DNA of 64,000 nt from Sclerurus mexicanus (lineage: Eukaryota > Chordata > Aves > Passeriformes > Furnariidae). The position numbers were made by a program, and so were the translations under genes. The stretch is taken from assembly GCA_013396755.1 (NCBI GenBank), contig VWZF01006750.1, forward strand, positions 886,339-950,338, given 5' to 3'. Under the pieces are notes generated by a model. That model did no database searches. It saw only the letters and a program-made list of their open reading frames with translations, and was not told the origin of the DNA. Below, piece after piece: positions 50,421 through 62,700 of this stretch. Numbering within the stretch: position 1 is the first letter of the stretch; every line of letters starts with the position of its first letter.

Positions 50421-51587
50421 TTCAATTATTTCTGGGACTGGATGTACCTCAAATGGTGTGACTTTGTGTGTGAAGTCAGACTGGGCCAAGGAGGGATACT
50501 TTGTATGAAGATACTGTCTGTTCTCATGTATTTGTGTGTTCCCTCCCATGCTGTTTCCCCCTGTATTCTAGAATATTGCAAAGTATCAGGTTTGTCCCAT
50601 CTTGGAAACCTCATCTTAGCACTAAATCCTAGTACTTTGTCAGAAAATTAATAAGAATAATATATTTTTTGAGGCATCATGGAAAAGATACAGTGTGGAT
50701 TGCTTTATAGCTGCAATATTTTAATGAGATGGACACATTTTTATTTTTTCTATAATATTTTACTTCCTTTAGCCCAACAGATTATTTTGCTTTTTTACAT
50801 GATGCCTTAAACAGTGATGATGCCTGCCTAGCCAGTGCATTGGGTCTTGTCTTTGTGATGACTCCAGAACTTCAGAGATGGGAATATCCAAGCACCTTTC
50901 AGTGCCTGACAGTTTCCAGAAGCTGCCTTGCTTCAACTTTCTCAAGTACAGAGACAGGCCAGGATGCAGGCAACTAGCACAATGATTCCCATTTTGGTCT
51001 TTACATTCCATCCTTAATTTCCCTGCTTTAATTATGATGGGCTAGCACATTAAAGGCCTCCAACTGAACCCAGTGCTGCTCTCAGGACCAGGTGGTAGGA
51101 CTAGGAAGGAGCACTACATTCCCCTTGGTTGCACAGGTTCAACACTGTTCTGGCAGAGCTTTGGAAGTGCATATTTGATTTTCTGCTGAGACAGACATGT
51201 CTGCTGCACCATGTTTTACAAATTTGTCTGAATGTGTCTAAACCCTGCCTTTCTGTAAGTCCTTCAGAACTGTGTACATGTCACAAAAATTCTGCAAAGA
51301 CAGAACCTGACTTCTCTTCCATTTGAAATATTGATCACTTTTTAGCTGGGGAACACAATCCAGTATATCCTAAATACACTTAAAATCTTGGAATCTTTAC
51401 CAATACAGTGAGTGTGCCATCTGTCTCACTTAACAAACAGAACACTCCTGATTGAGAGGAATTTGTCTTCATTAGAACCAGACAAAAGGCAGACTACAAT
51501 GTCGAAGGAAACTGTCGTTCTTTTCTAAACTGAGACACCCAAAACAGTAGCAATCAACCTGTACATGTTATGGGGAAAAAAATCTTA

Positions 51588-51622
51588 GAATAATATATAT
51601 TTATATAATAATAATAATAATG
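51588..51622. repeat. AT-rich simple repeat with short (AAT)n
   Basis: AATATATATTTATATAATAATAATAATAATG lies in the gene's 3' flank. It is short and imperfect. Confidence 0.75.
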
Positions 51623-51783
51623 TTTATTGCTGTGTCCTCCAATATAGTAGAGCATATTCCAACTTTAATGCTTCTATGATTCTATATTGGCTAACTTTTT
51701 TTGAAGGAAGCCTTGAGCAGTAGTTCCTTTATTTTTGCAAAACATACTTTCAATAAGGTGTTATGTGAGCCAGCTACGTAGGA

Positions 51784-51808
51784 AATAAATGTTGACTTTC
51801 TAAATAAA
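51784..51808 (+). terminator. pair of canonical AATAAA hexamers, possible distal poly(A) signal
   Basis: AATAAA occurs at 51784-51789 and 51803-51808, 19 nt apart, in AT-rich sequence about 3.1 kb past the NKAIN stop codon. If the NKAIN transcript has a long 3' UTR this is a natural end. AATAAA is common by chance in AT-rich DNA, so support is weak. Confidence 0.2.
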
Positions 51809-54717
51809 TTTGAATAGTTTTCTTAAGCTTAGCTGTAACATGCAATTTCAGGAAATTACTAGGTTTTTACTGCAAAACAGAATTTGCTGACAATCTTAAA
51901 ATCTTAGAGAAGATTTTCAGTTGCTGCAAACTGTTCTGCTGGTATTAATAAGTCATACTGTTACAATTTAGGGCAGCCAAAGAACTGTCCTTCAAACTTC
52001 TAGACTTTTTTTCCTTTTCCCAAGTTTCTGCTTAGTTGAAGTTTCACAGAGAATCAGATTTGCCGTAGTACTTTAACTGACAGCACTGGAGATGTGACTG
52101 CAGAAATATGGCACTACAAGTTCACTAAGGACTGAGCCAGTTTTGTAAAAGAGCAGCTGACGTCTTCAGGACCTGAAAACAAAAACTATAGCAAGAAATT
52201 AACAGGTTTTTGCTTGGTGCAGTGATATACAGTGATTATATATTATAATTTCTGGAATTATTGGTTGGACTCTTTCATATCCATAGAGATTTTTTACACA
52301 AAAGTTTGAAATAAGCAAGTTCTTTGAAATTCAATTTTGATCTGAAGGTACTCTCTAAAATGAAGCAATTCAGAGCCTGGATTAGCTGAAAGGGGTTTTT
52401 AATGCTAGAATATGACATTAAATATTATAAATAATTTTCAATAGAGCTCTACCAGTTAAAATTATGAGAATTATGGCTGTTTTTATCCAATACCTCTTTG
52501 CTTTCAGTAGTGCAGCAGATGCCATAAAGAATATGGTATTTACAACATACTAGGAATCAGAGTTTTAAGTTAAGAGATGTGGTTGCTAGTTTGCATGTGA
52601 TGATACTTATTTTTCCTGTTTAAAACCTGAGAACACATAATTGTGCTCACATAATACACTCAAAAGCCTTTAGTCCTGCTCAAAAAAAAATGGCAGATTT
52701 CAGCCCAAACAACTGCTGTCCCTTTTAAAACAGCTTTGAGTAAAGGCTTTCTTCCATCATAGCTGCTGTGCAAGTCTCTTCTCCATGTCTGGATACTGAG
52801 TTTCACCTCTCCCTCCAATTGCCCACATCTCAAGTGTTGCAGCACCATTGTCACCTCCAAGCACCATGTTGGCATGTGCAGCCTTTTTTTCAATGCTGAC
52901 TGCAATTTTCACCCAACTGCCTGCCTGTCTGTCTTTCCCATGGGGATTATCAGGTTAAAAAAGCCAGCCCAGCAATCTATCAAGGTTCTTTAACAGACTT
53001 TGACAGTGGCAAACAAAAATTGACATCCCAAACTAATTGGCTTGCCTCCTTCCAGCATCAGCCTCATCTAGTTTAATTATACCAAATTACAACCTGTTAG
53101 GTCTTTTAGACACTGAAAAAATTTCCTTACAATTTGAGAAAATGTTCCTTCCATGTAAAGCTTCAATGTCAGCAGGATGTTTTTCACAAATGAGTTAATC
53201 TCTTACTTGCTATGAGCATTTGGACAGAAACCTTCACCTTAGTGCCCAATGCAGTGACAGGGTTATATTGTTGTCTGCCAGAACAGTACTTTTACAACAG
53301 GGTGGCTGGGTTGCACCCTGAGGTCATGTCAGATGGGCTAGAATTGCATAAGGTAAAGAGTGCCCTTAGCAATGTAGCCTTAAAGAAGTGGTCTCTCTCT
53401 TCTCTCTGTCCAGGGAGCTGACTATCCCTGCAAGCAGACCTGGGGATCAGGCTGAAAGATTCATTAGTTTGCAGAGGCTTGATAAACAAACTAATACATG
53501 TGTTATGGACTGTCAGGGAACTCAGATCTGTGAAAATGGGCACATAAAGGCACATAAAGAAGATATTTCATATTGAGATTACTGCTGCAGCATTTGCCCC
53601 TTAGAGCTATGTCTCTATTGCATGCTGGTGGTGTGTTCCCAGCGTGTCACAGCAGCTCTGATCACCTGGCATTACCAGCAGCACTCTACTTCACTGTAAG
53701 GGGACACTAGGCTGTTCAGGACCCTAAATAACTATTTAGCAGCTAAGGACACAGATCTAGCCTGTACTGCTTGCTATTAGACAACTACACATGAGTTGTG
53801 CTATTTTCCCCAGGTTGATAAACCATCTTTATTTATCTGCTCATAAATGATGGTTTCTTGACATAATTTCCACTTTCTTCACAGAAGTCATAGTTTGAAT
53901 GATTCTCTTTGATTTTAAACAAATTGAATGTCTGGATTTAGCTCCTGTTTCCACATGAGTACCTGCTCATCAGTCACACAACGCAGTCCTGGATGTGACA
54001 GCTTTGTGGAATAGCTGCCCTTGCAGGGTCTGTTGCCTCTCAAAACCAACAACAGATTCTGAAGATAGTCTCACTAAGCATCAGTCATGCATCAGTAATA
54101 CCAGAAATGCAAAAAAAGATTCTCCTTGTTTTGCTTGTCCCCCTAGGACCGAATATCACTTCTTCAAGCTTTCTGTCCCAGTTTCCTATTTGTTTCACAC
54201 CAGCCACATGAAACCATGCTTTCAAAACACTCCTGTAGGTCAGTGTTAAGCAGACTTACTGAAGCTGAATTTTAAGTTGGCTGAATGTGATTCCAAGAGT
54301 AATCTAATTTCTCATTTTCCACAACATTGCGTACCTGCCCAATTAGTAGAGCATCATGTACAAGGAAGGGTTACAGCATCCCCTAGCACATGACATATTT
54401 GGAATGAGAACTGTGTTACACATGAGCAAACAAGTCAGCTCCCCATGTTGGCCCATGCTATTCAATAAAATGTCATGGGGGTGTACTTATACTGCTTTAT
54501 CTGTGTAGCCAGAACCAGAGTGGCAAGAAGGTAGAGTCCCAAGTGCTGGGGCAAATGCAAGCCAACAACTTGTTTAAACAACTTTGGTCTGATATTAATA
54601 ACCCGCAAGCAACTGCTCTTTTTTTTTTTTTTCTTAGCAAATAAAGCTGCTTGGTTTATAAATTGCAGCCAAATCCTCAGGTGTGTGATAACTAGTAACC
54701 TTCTATGCCACTTCTAC

Positions 54718-54737
54718 ATATATATATATATATATAT
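54718..54737. repeat. (TA)n microsatellite
   Basis: Ten TA units lie between TTCTACA and TCTTCACAG. It is in the 3' flank of the NKAIN gene. Confidence 0.9.
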
Positions 54738-54829
54738 CTTCACAGTCATGTTTGAGTTTCTAAATGCCTTATAATTCAAGTAAGTCTGTTTCCCCTGAAG
54801 TTTAGAGAAGGCTGGCTGGATTGCTATAG

Positions 54830-55170
54830 GAAGTGTCCCTCCAAGCATTTGGAGACCAGAATAACACCTAGGAAGATCATTGCCTGCCCATGGGAGCACC
54901 CCCAAGACCCATCCTGGTGCCAGCACTGGCTGGCAGCTCTGGAGGATACCCATATTCTGACAGGAACAAAAGAGTCTGACTTTCACAGGCAGGTCTCACC
55001 CCCGGGCTCTGCACCCTTCAAGAGCCTGCCGGGGAATAGCTCAACATGTTCCCTGCTGTGCTCAGGGGCTGCATTTTCCTGCATTTAAGCCTGGACCCTG
55101 GGCTATAGTGGTCACCTGCACTGTGTTGTGGTTGTGTCTGTGCCTGGCCAGAGACCTCTCTGACACCAAA
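54830..55170. other. GC-richer unclassified segment next to CR1
   Basis: About 340 bp with raised G+C lies just before the antisense CR1 at 55224. A TATA-like CATTTAAGCCTGG occurs at 55082-55094, which would suit an LTR, but no TG..CA ends or target duplication were identified. Confidence 0.2.
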
Positions 55171-55223
55171 AAAAGCAAAAGTCTAATCTCAAGAAATGAG
55201 TTCTGATGAGATTTGATGATTAC

Positions 55224-55592
55224 AGAATCACAGAATGTGCTGAGTTAGAAGGGACCCACAAGGATCATCGAGTCCAACTCCTAGCTGTGCACAGAACCAT
55301 CCCCAAGAGTCACACCATGTGCCCACAAGTATCGTTCAAACACTTCTTGAACTCAGACAGCCTTGGTGCTGTGACCACTTCCCTGGGGAGCCTGTTCCAG
55401 AGCCCAGTCACTCTCTGGGTGAAGAACCTCTTTCTAATATCCAACTTAAACCACCCCTGACACAACCTCAGGCCATTCCCTCAGTCCTGTCACTGGTCAC
55501 CACAGAGAAGAGATCAGTGTTTACCCCTCCTCTCCTTTTCATGAGGAAGTTGTAGACTGTGATGAGGTCTCCCTTCAGTCTCCTTTTCTTAA
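55224..55592 (-). mobile_element. CR1 LINE, 3' portion (antisense), different subfamily
   Basis: It starts at AGAATCACAGAATGTGCTGAG and continues GGGACCCACAAGGATCATCG, AGTCCAACTCCTAGCTG, AACACTTCTTGAACTCAGACAG-like, CTGTGACCACTTCCCTGGGG, CCTGTTCCAGAGCCCAGTCA, GAAGAACCTCTTTCTAATATCC and GAGGTCTCCCTTCAGTCTCC. This is the antisense of a well-known avian CR1 3' end, distinct from the subfamily at 43.3 kb. It lies in the gene's 3' flank. Confidence 0.94.
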
Positions 55593-56495
55593 ATTCATGG
55601 ACTTTGATAAAGATGTTCTTATCTATGTTAGAAGTCCATCTAAGATAAGCTGTGTGCTTGGAGAAGTATTAAACTCAAGTATGTAGCTAACAGATGTGTA
55701 ATATGTATCTGATTTAAAACAACAAAAAACAAAAAACAAAAAAAAACACACTTCTATTAATCTGCCTAGTTAGTAAGAAATTAGACTTGTGGCTATTTTC
55801 CACTCATCAAACCTATTTTACATCACAGTAATCTGAAAGGAAAAATCAAGCCTGGACAGGCTAGCCCTAGAAGAAAAAAAGAGATGTGAGAAAAGAAAGA
55901 AGCCAGACTTACCAAAGGCAGCACACTAAAAGCAGAACTATGTAGTGGAAGACAAACTGAAACAAGAGAAAAAGGGGAAAAGAATAGTGATTTTTATTTT
56001 CAACATCATCATGTAGCACAACACTCAAAATGATTATTTACTAGAATCAAAACCACCACAAAATACAAGTAACACAAATATGTAACTTTGTCATTGCTTT
56101 TGTAATAGTGTAGAGTTTCTAAAAGCTCAACTAGTTTTATAACCTGTCTTTCACTATTAAAACCTTTCATGCCAAGAACTATGATGTACAAAGGAATATT
56201 AAAAGGAAGGTTTGACTGCTTGTCTGTTGAGCATGTTATGCCACCTCATGGTTAGTGATAGAAACATCACCATACAATGCTGTTTCAAAACTATAGCAGA
56301 GGAAAAAGAGTAGCACATCTCAGTTATTGGTACTTAGTGCCCAAATGTCAGAAGTGACAGTGGGATCAATCACTGCAGAGTGCTAAGATCAAAACTGTGA
56401 ATTACATATAAAGACAAAGCGCTGCAAAACACTTCTCCTTTTAACTGTTGAATTTTTTGTGTTACTGAAAGTATATTGCTAACATAACATATAAT

Positions 56496-56539
56496 CCAAT
56501 ACCAGCCCAATACTGACCCGATACCAGCCCATAAACACC
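56496..56539. repeat. 11-bp minisatellite, three to four units
   Basis: The units are CCAATACCAGC, CCAATACTGAC, CCGATACCAGC and a degenerate CCATAAACACC. It is a short tandem array in the gene's 3' flank. Confidence 0.85.
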
Positions 56540-59500
56540 TCCTTCTGTGGAGCTACGTTTCTATGTTGAGCTTGTTTCAGTAAGTTGCCATTATCTGGAA
56601 GTGTTATTCACTCCAGAAAGCATCATCTCTTTGCTTCTTTCACTTTAACAACAATAAATATTATTTACTTTCAACTGGATAACTAACATGAAATTCCAGT
56701 CATAGATGCGTATAATGTACACCCAATTATTGAACCTGGATTTTACCATGACCTAAAAGTCCTAAGGTAAAAAAAGTCCAGAACCTCAGAAGAATATGAT
56801 TTTCACTTGAGCCAAGAGTTCATAATATATCCTAGCAAAGTCTGGGTTACATTTTTTAATTAGAATAAATTATACACAGAAATGGAAGCTGGCTGAATCA
56901 ATGTGACCTGGCGTGCAGTCAGTTAGGTGATGGCCAGAGCCTCAGCTACACTAAAGTCACTTTGGAGAACATGTTTGTTAAAACCAATGGGTTATACTCA
57001 GGTGGCTCATGCATGAGTAGAAATAGAGTAATCTTACTTAAATTTAGGCATTTTTAATACAAAATACTAAAGTTTAGCAAAGGAGTAGGAGGAAAGGAAC
57101 TGTGCCTCTCTTGCGCCCATATATATTGTGATAGTCAAGCTCTTAATTTGGGCATCTCAGTCCAACACAGAGTCAAGTCAGAGAAGTGGAATCTTGAGAT
57201 CTTGAGAAGTGGAAATGAGGCATTATGAGGCAGATGACCTCTCTAGGACACATGAGAAATGACTATGTGTCGATAGAAACCCATCTTCTAAAGAGTCCTT
57301 CATCATGACAGGTGATAGAGAAACTTTATATGGCTTGTCTCTCAGCAAGAGACTTAAAGGTTAACTTTGTAAAAGTGGATGTGAAAGTCAGGCACTTTGC
57401 ATTTGAATATTCAGATTCTCTTATTAATGTAGTTGTTTGAAAAAAAGGTCTGTGCCCTGTTTTTTGATGCAAACTAACTCAGAGATAATAAAATGCTTCT
57501 GTTTTATATGTCTAGAAAGGCTATGGACAGATTCGCTCCCTCTTGACCAGGGAATGCACTTGTTGGAGCAGTAGTCTGCAGCACAAAGTTCCTGATACAT
57601 TTAGGAATCATCCTCATTTATCTCTTAGCAGGCAGTTCATATTCTTAAAGGATGACTTGCCATGCAAATAAATTGAAATGCCAACAGAAAAAACACTAAT
57701 TATTTCCTATTCAGAAGCCATTGATTATTACAGCAAAACAAAATACTTTCGTTTAATAAAGTTTTCATAGTAGCAGTAATATCTTTGTTTAAAAATATTG
57801 TAAGCTTTTAAACTTGCAGTGCAGGAATATCTAATCACCCTGAAACCTCTTTCTAGAGATTGCTTAAGCAAGGACACCATGTGCTGAGCAAATGCAACAT
57901 TGGAGTCAGAATCTTTGGAGAGTATAAAAAGCTATACATTATCCCTTCTTCCCCTACTTACAGTTTCTGGAGCTAATTTGGCCAGCCATGAATAATGTAT
58001 TGCAGGACTGGCTTCTTACCTTTTGAGATTCATTCTATTCATCAAGTATAACTATTACAACTCTCAGTCTGCTCTGTGTGACATATAATTTTGCATAACA
58101 TTAGGCAGCATGTTGAAAGTGGGAGCTTCTTAACAAATACAATTTCTGCTTCCAAATTACATACAGATGACTTCCTGGAGCTGACTGGAATATACACTCC
58201 AAAAGCTATCTTCTCAAAGTGCTCACATCCTCTGTAATGACATTTAAAATGACTGATGAAAACCTGATTGGGCCAACCTATTAGTGATTAATGGTGTGTA
58301 GATACATCTTTGTCCTCCTGGAGAAGAATGAAGGCTCGACTTCCTCACTAGATGTGGTTACGTACTTTATGACAGATATTACTCTGAGGTCCCAATTTGC
58401 TGAAAAACCAAGAACAAAATGCAGGCCTTTAGTCTTTGTGCTAGGAAGTTGCAAGGTGTTCTACTCATCTGTATTGGCCACGGAAACTTAAGGGAACAGC
58501 AGACATCCTGGGAGGCCCACACTGTATTGTGGCTGTGACATGGAGTCCCACCTTGGGACCCGCATGGTAATATTTAATCACTTGGTATCATGCGCTTTTG
58601 TGACATGATAATAGTAATAGCTATGTAGTGCTTGCCCACAGAAATAAGATTTTACCCAGATTTGGTTTATTTCATTTAGCGGAGCTGCTGACTACCAAGT
58701 ATGGTGTTTGTATAGAAGCCTTACTAGCAGGTCCCAGATCACCTTCTAGATTCAGGTGGGAATCTAGACTCCAGATGGGAATTGTCACATGGTTGCAAAG
58801 ACAAAGGACCAAGGCTGTATCTCATTCAAAAAGCAAACCTGTGCTGGCATCAAACTTCTTCATTCTTCCTCTCCATCCCCCCAAGTCTAGTCTGGAGAGG
58901 GGAGCCAAGGTCTGCCCACAGCTGTGGTTGGCAAAGATGAGGGCACGGCAGCTGCTCAGGCTCTGTATGAATCAATACACTGATGTAGGACAGGGTGTCA
59001 GCCACCAACCCTTGCCCATGACTGCTATGGCATTATCACTAAGTTCTCGGCATGGTTTGCAGTCAGGCTGACTCAGTCCTGGCAAGGCTGGCCCAGATCG
59101 GGAGAAAGCACGGGCCAGGGATGAGAATATTGAAAGATGCATCAAAGAAAATGCAAGAAAGGGAATAGTCCATATTCAGAGAGAAGAGGCAATTTAGAAA
59201 AACTATAACAGTCACAGAGAGATTAACTCCACAGGCTATATGAGGAATGAAGACCACAGAATATTAAGACCTATGCAGGAAAACAACAGAGAGGGTGTGA
59301 TTCCTTTATGGCACTTATGGTTTCTGATGGTTATTTCCAGGCATGTTAAGGGTGTGTGCAGGTTGATGGTGAAGTTGCCCACTTATATAAAAAGAGTATT
59401 TGTACATTTTTTAAGTATGAGGATTATATACAAAGGATTGTGCCACGTTCTTCACAAACCACTTTAATGGGTGTTCTTTACAGACAAATGAAAGGATTTA

Positions 59501-59686
59501 AGTTATTAGGAGCTATGCATGATCATATATGATATTGCTGTAGGACATGGAATTTTCTTTTTCATTTTCAGCTGCATAAACTAACTAAGCATAGACAAGT
59601 TTAGAAACTAAAAATAACACCTCATTGTTTACAGGACTGGGCTTTTTCTATATTTTTTTCCCTCAGGGGAAAAGTAAGATATTAGA

Positions 59687-59760
59687 AGGAAAAAAAACAA
59701 AACCAAAAAACAAAAAAACACCCACCGGCAAAAAATAAACCACACAACCAAAAAAAGCCC
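59687..59760. repeat. A/C-rich low-complexity tract
   Basis: GAAAAAAAACAAAACCAAAA is followed by ACACCCACCGGC and ACCACACAACCAAAAAAAG. It has the same style as the tracts at 43.2 and 50.4 kb. Confidence 0.8.
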
Positions 59761-62700
59761 ATAAATCTCAGAACTGTGCATGGAATAGGTTAAGAGACTC
59801 AAGTGGAAACATACTATTCTTCATTGTAGTTAAAAGTGCTCTGAACACTGAAAGCAGTTTAAAAACAGTGAGGAAATCTGACACAGTCCCCAGACTTTGC
59901 TTCCACTTCAGTACTTAGTCAAAAAGTAACTCAGCACTACTACTCTGTGTACTTCCTGTGGTTAACACCTCATGACATCCTATTGCTCTCACCAAAAATG
60001 AGTGCTATGTTAGTTTGCTGTTGTTATTTTTACAAAATCAAACAAAACCCAGAAGTGTTTATTAAATGGTTTAACAAAGCAGACAGGAAGACTTTGCCGA
60101 AAAGCACACTGCAAGAAAGAGTTGTACTATAAAAACACAGTGCAAAGACTGAAATAGTGAAACAGAATTTAAATTACAGGGATCCTTTGTGTAGGGCTAC
60201 TTCATGGTCAATTGCTCCTGGATGTGACCTTTCTCCCCATCCAGAAATTACACCTGCTTGGCATCATTTGGATTCATCTTCTGAGGACTTGGAATATTTC
60301 CCAGATTTCTAGTAATCTCATAACCTTTGAGTTGTTTGGCTTGTAGTGAGCATTAGCTTTGATCCAGCTGTAAACAAACGACCTTTGATTTGTTCACTAT
60401 GAATATACAGACTGTTAGTGCAGTAAAACTAAGTCCAGTGCGCCACAGCACATGTACATTGGACTCAGCACATTTAATGATATATAGCATGTGTTTATTT
60501 GGGCAACACTGCAGACAGCTGTAAGTTGCCTGTCTTTGAAACTGGCCCTAGTGACAGTAATAAAAATCAAGACCTGGACCTAGCAAGACATTTGGATAAT
60601 CTCCACAGCTCTTCTTTTTCATCCATCAGCTTCTATGACTGCTCATTAATCTCTTCAGATGTGTCTAGTTCAGTCTGTTCCACATATCGGGTCCTGGCTA
60701 CTCCTGCTAGGTGAATGGGAAGTGCTGGTGTGGCCGCAGCTAAAGATAAGCCCGAGTCATACAGGAATTGACCTGAAAATTGGTTTCACACTTCACAAAC
60801 GAGAAGTTGTATTCTCCAGTCTCGCCTTTCTCTTTAGTGAAATAAAATCTTTGTTGTGTGGCACCCATGACTTCCTCTCTATGCATCTTGTGTGTTGACT
60901 GAAGGACAGGGGAAACCAAGCAGTGCCATGTGCACAGGTAGAGAGTCAACTACCACCTTTCCTCAAAGAAAGACATTTCTATGATGTGATGGGGCCTGGT
61001 ATGCTGCAATCGTGCCTCACTCATCAGAGTGGTACCTCCCCACCACCACTTTTCCCCTCAGGGGAATTGAAGAGGCTCACAGCATCGCTGCTACATAGAA
61101 GGCTCCCTGCAGCAGAGGGTTAAGGTCTATTCCCTTGGTGCATGACCTTCTCCTGGAATTTTGCTGGTGGAAGGAGATTATTAGCACTGAAGGTCAAATG
61201 GTACCTATTCACTGAACGCTGCTATTCTATCCCCATCCTCATCCACAAGGCTGGGATTTACATCTTTCAGATGTTGCAGCTGGCGGGCAGGTGGGTGACT
61301 GAAAGCCACAGGTATGTGTTCAAATCAAGAACAAGAGACAACTGTGAAGTCAAATGCCTGAAGCAACACAGTGTTAACTGACTGCAACTGCCATGTCTTG
61401 CTTCAGCTTGTATCCAGGAGCTAAGGGCTAGTCTCTTTCATGGTGCTGATGTATTCCTTCTCATTTCCATATGTTTGCTGTATTACAGCAGCTGTCCCAA
61501 CAATTCCCAGCATGCTTGTTACTGCACCATCACACACTAGCGTTCAGCAGGCAGAAGGCACAGTAGGTAGGCAGGCAAACAGAGTCAGAGAGAGGATGGC
61601 AGCTCACCACCAGCTGCATGGCAGGTCTGGATGAAGCTGACCCAGGCTGGGCTTCCTCCCACATCTCCCTGCAACCATGCTTCTGTCCAGGAGGGGTTGT
61701 GCGTTTTCCCTGCCCTTGGGGAAGGGGCAGTGCTAAGGCATTGTTCATCTTACTGTAGTTGTGATGGGGGTGTGAAGCAGGAATCCATGCTTATGGCCAG
61801 CTGTGATCCTCACCCAACTGAGTCCCTCCCTGGGCTGTCTGACACCCATGTCAGCAGACAGAGCTGCCTCCTCCATCTGAAACTCCTCATATGCTGTCAT
61901 GCTCTTCTGCTCACCCTGGCACTGTTAAACCATGACATTCACCACACCACGATCCAGGTTCCAGGCTGCTCTGTAGTCCTCTGGCTGAGCCAGGGCTCCA
62001 TCTCCAAGTGAAGACTTTCACAATGCGCTGAGAAAATAACCAGGTTGAGTGGCCCAAACATGTTGAGAAGGACCCAGACCAGCTGCTGTCACTTAGCTGG
62101 TGTTATTTATCATGCCAAAGCAGTCCGCATCTTAGCTGTAATGATCAAAACAGAGCTGTTGAGGACAAAATAGGGAAGATTGGGCCATAATGAGAAATGT
62201 CTAGAAAGTATCAGCTTTTTCTGATGGAAATTTTCATTTGCAAATCTCCATAGTTAATAGCATCAAGCGAAAATGCTTTGCAGAGGCATAATATACCAAG
62301 GCTCAGTGAATCTGAAAACAGCAGATGGCTTATACACATCTGAGAAGTTCTTTAATATTAAACAAATAAATAAAGATTGGAAAGGAGTGTCATTCATGCA
62401 TCTTGTTAGATGTTTAATCAGGCAGATGTGACTTCCCAATTTTTCATTACCTTTATTTTTCAGTGCTCCGGTCTAATTTCAAATTGCAGAAATTAAGGTC
62501 TTTAATTTTTCTTGTCTGTCTTGAAGTTTTGGTATCTAAGCGATAATTTATCAATAAATTCTACAGGACACAGAGAACAAGATAACTACCAAAAATACTG
62601 CTACTCAGAGAAGTATGAGATCATGTTTCTTTTTAATTACTTTTCATACTATTAATCATCCATCGGTCTGGATTATATTCTTCAACATTATAGTCATGAG

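Noticed and set aside
55206..55555. Two overlapping + strand open frames (84 and 78 codons)
   Set aside because: Both are antisense readings of the CR1 at 55224-55592.
58628..59071. Longest open frame of the window (147 codons, + strand)
   Set aside because: It opens at GTG, not ATG, has no recognisable domain, and lies in a GC-richer patch where stops are rarer. No splice or promoter context supports it.
61631..62011. 126-codon + strand open frame
   Set aside because: It has no ATG at a supported position and no recognised domain. Overlapping frames on the other strand show only that stops are scarce in this GC-richer block.
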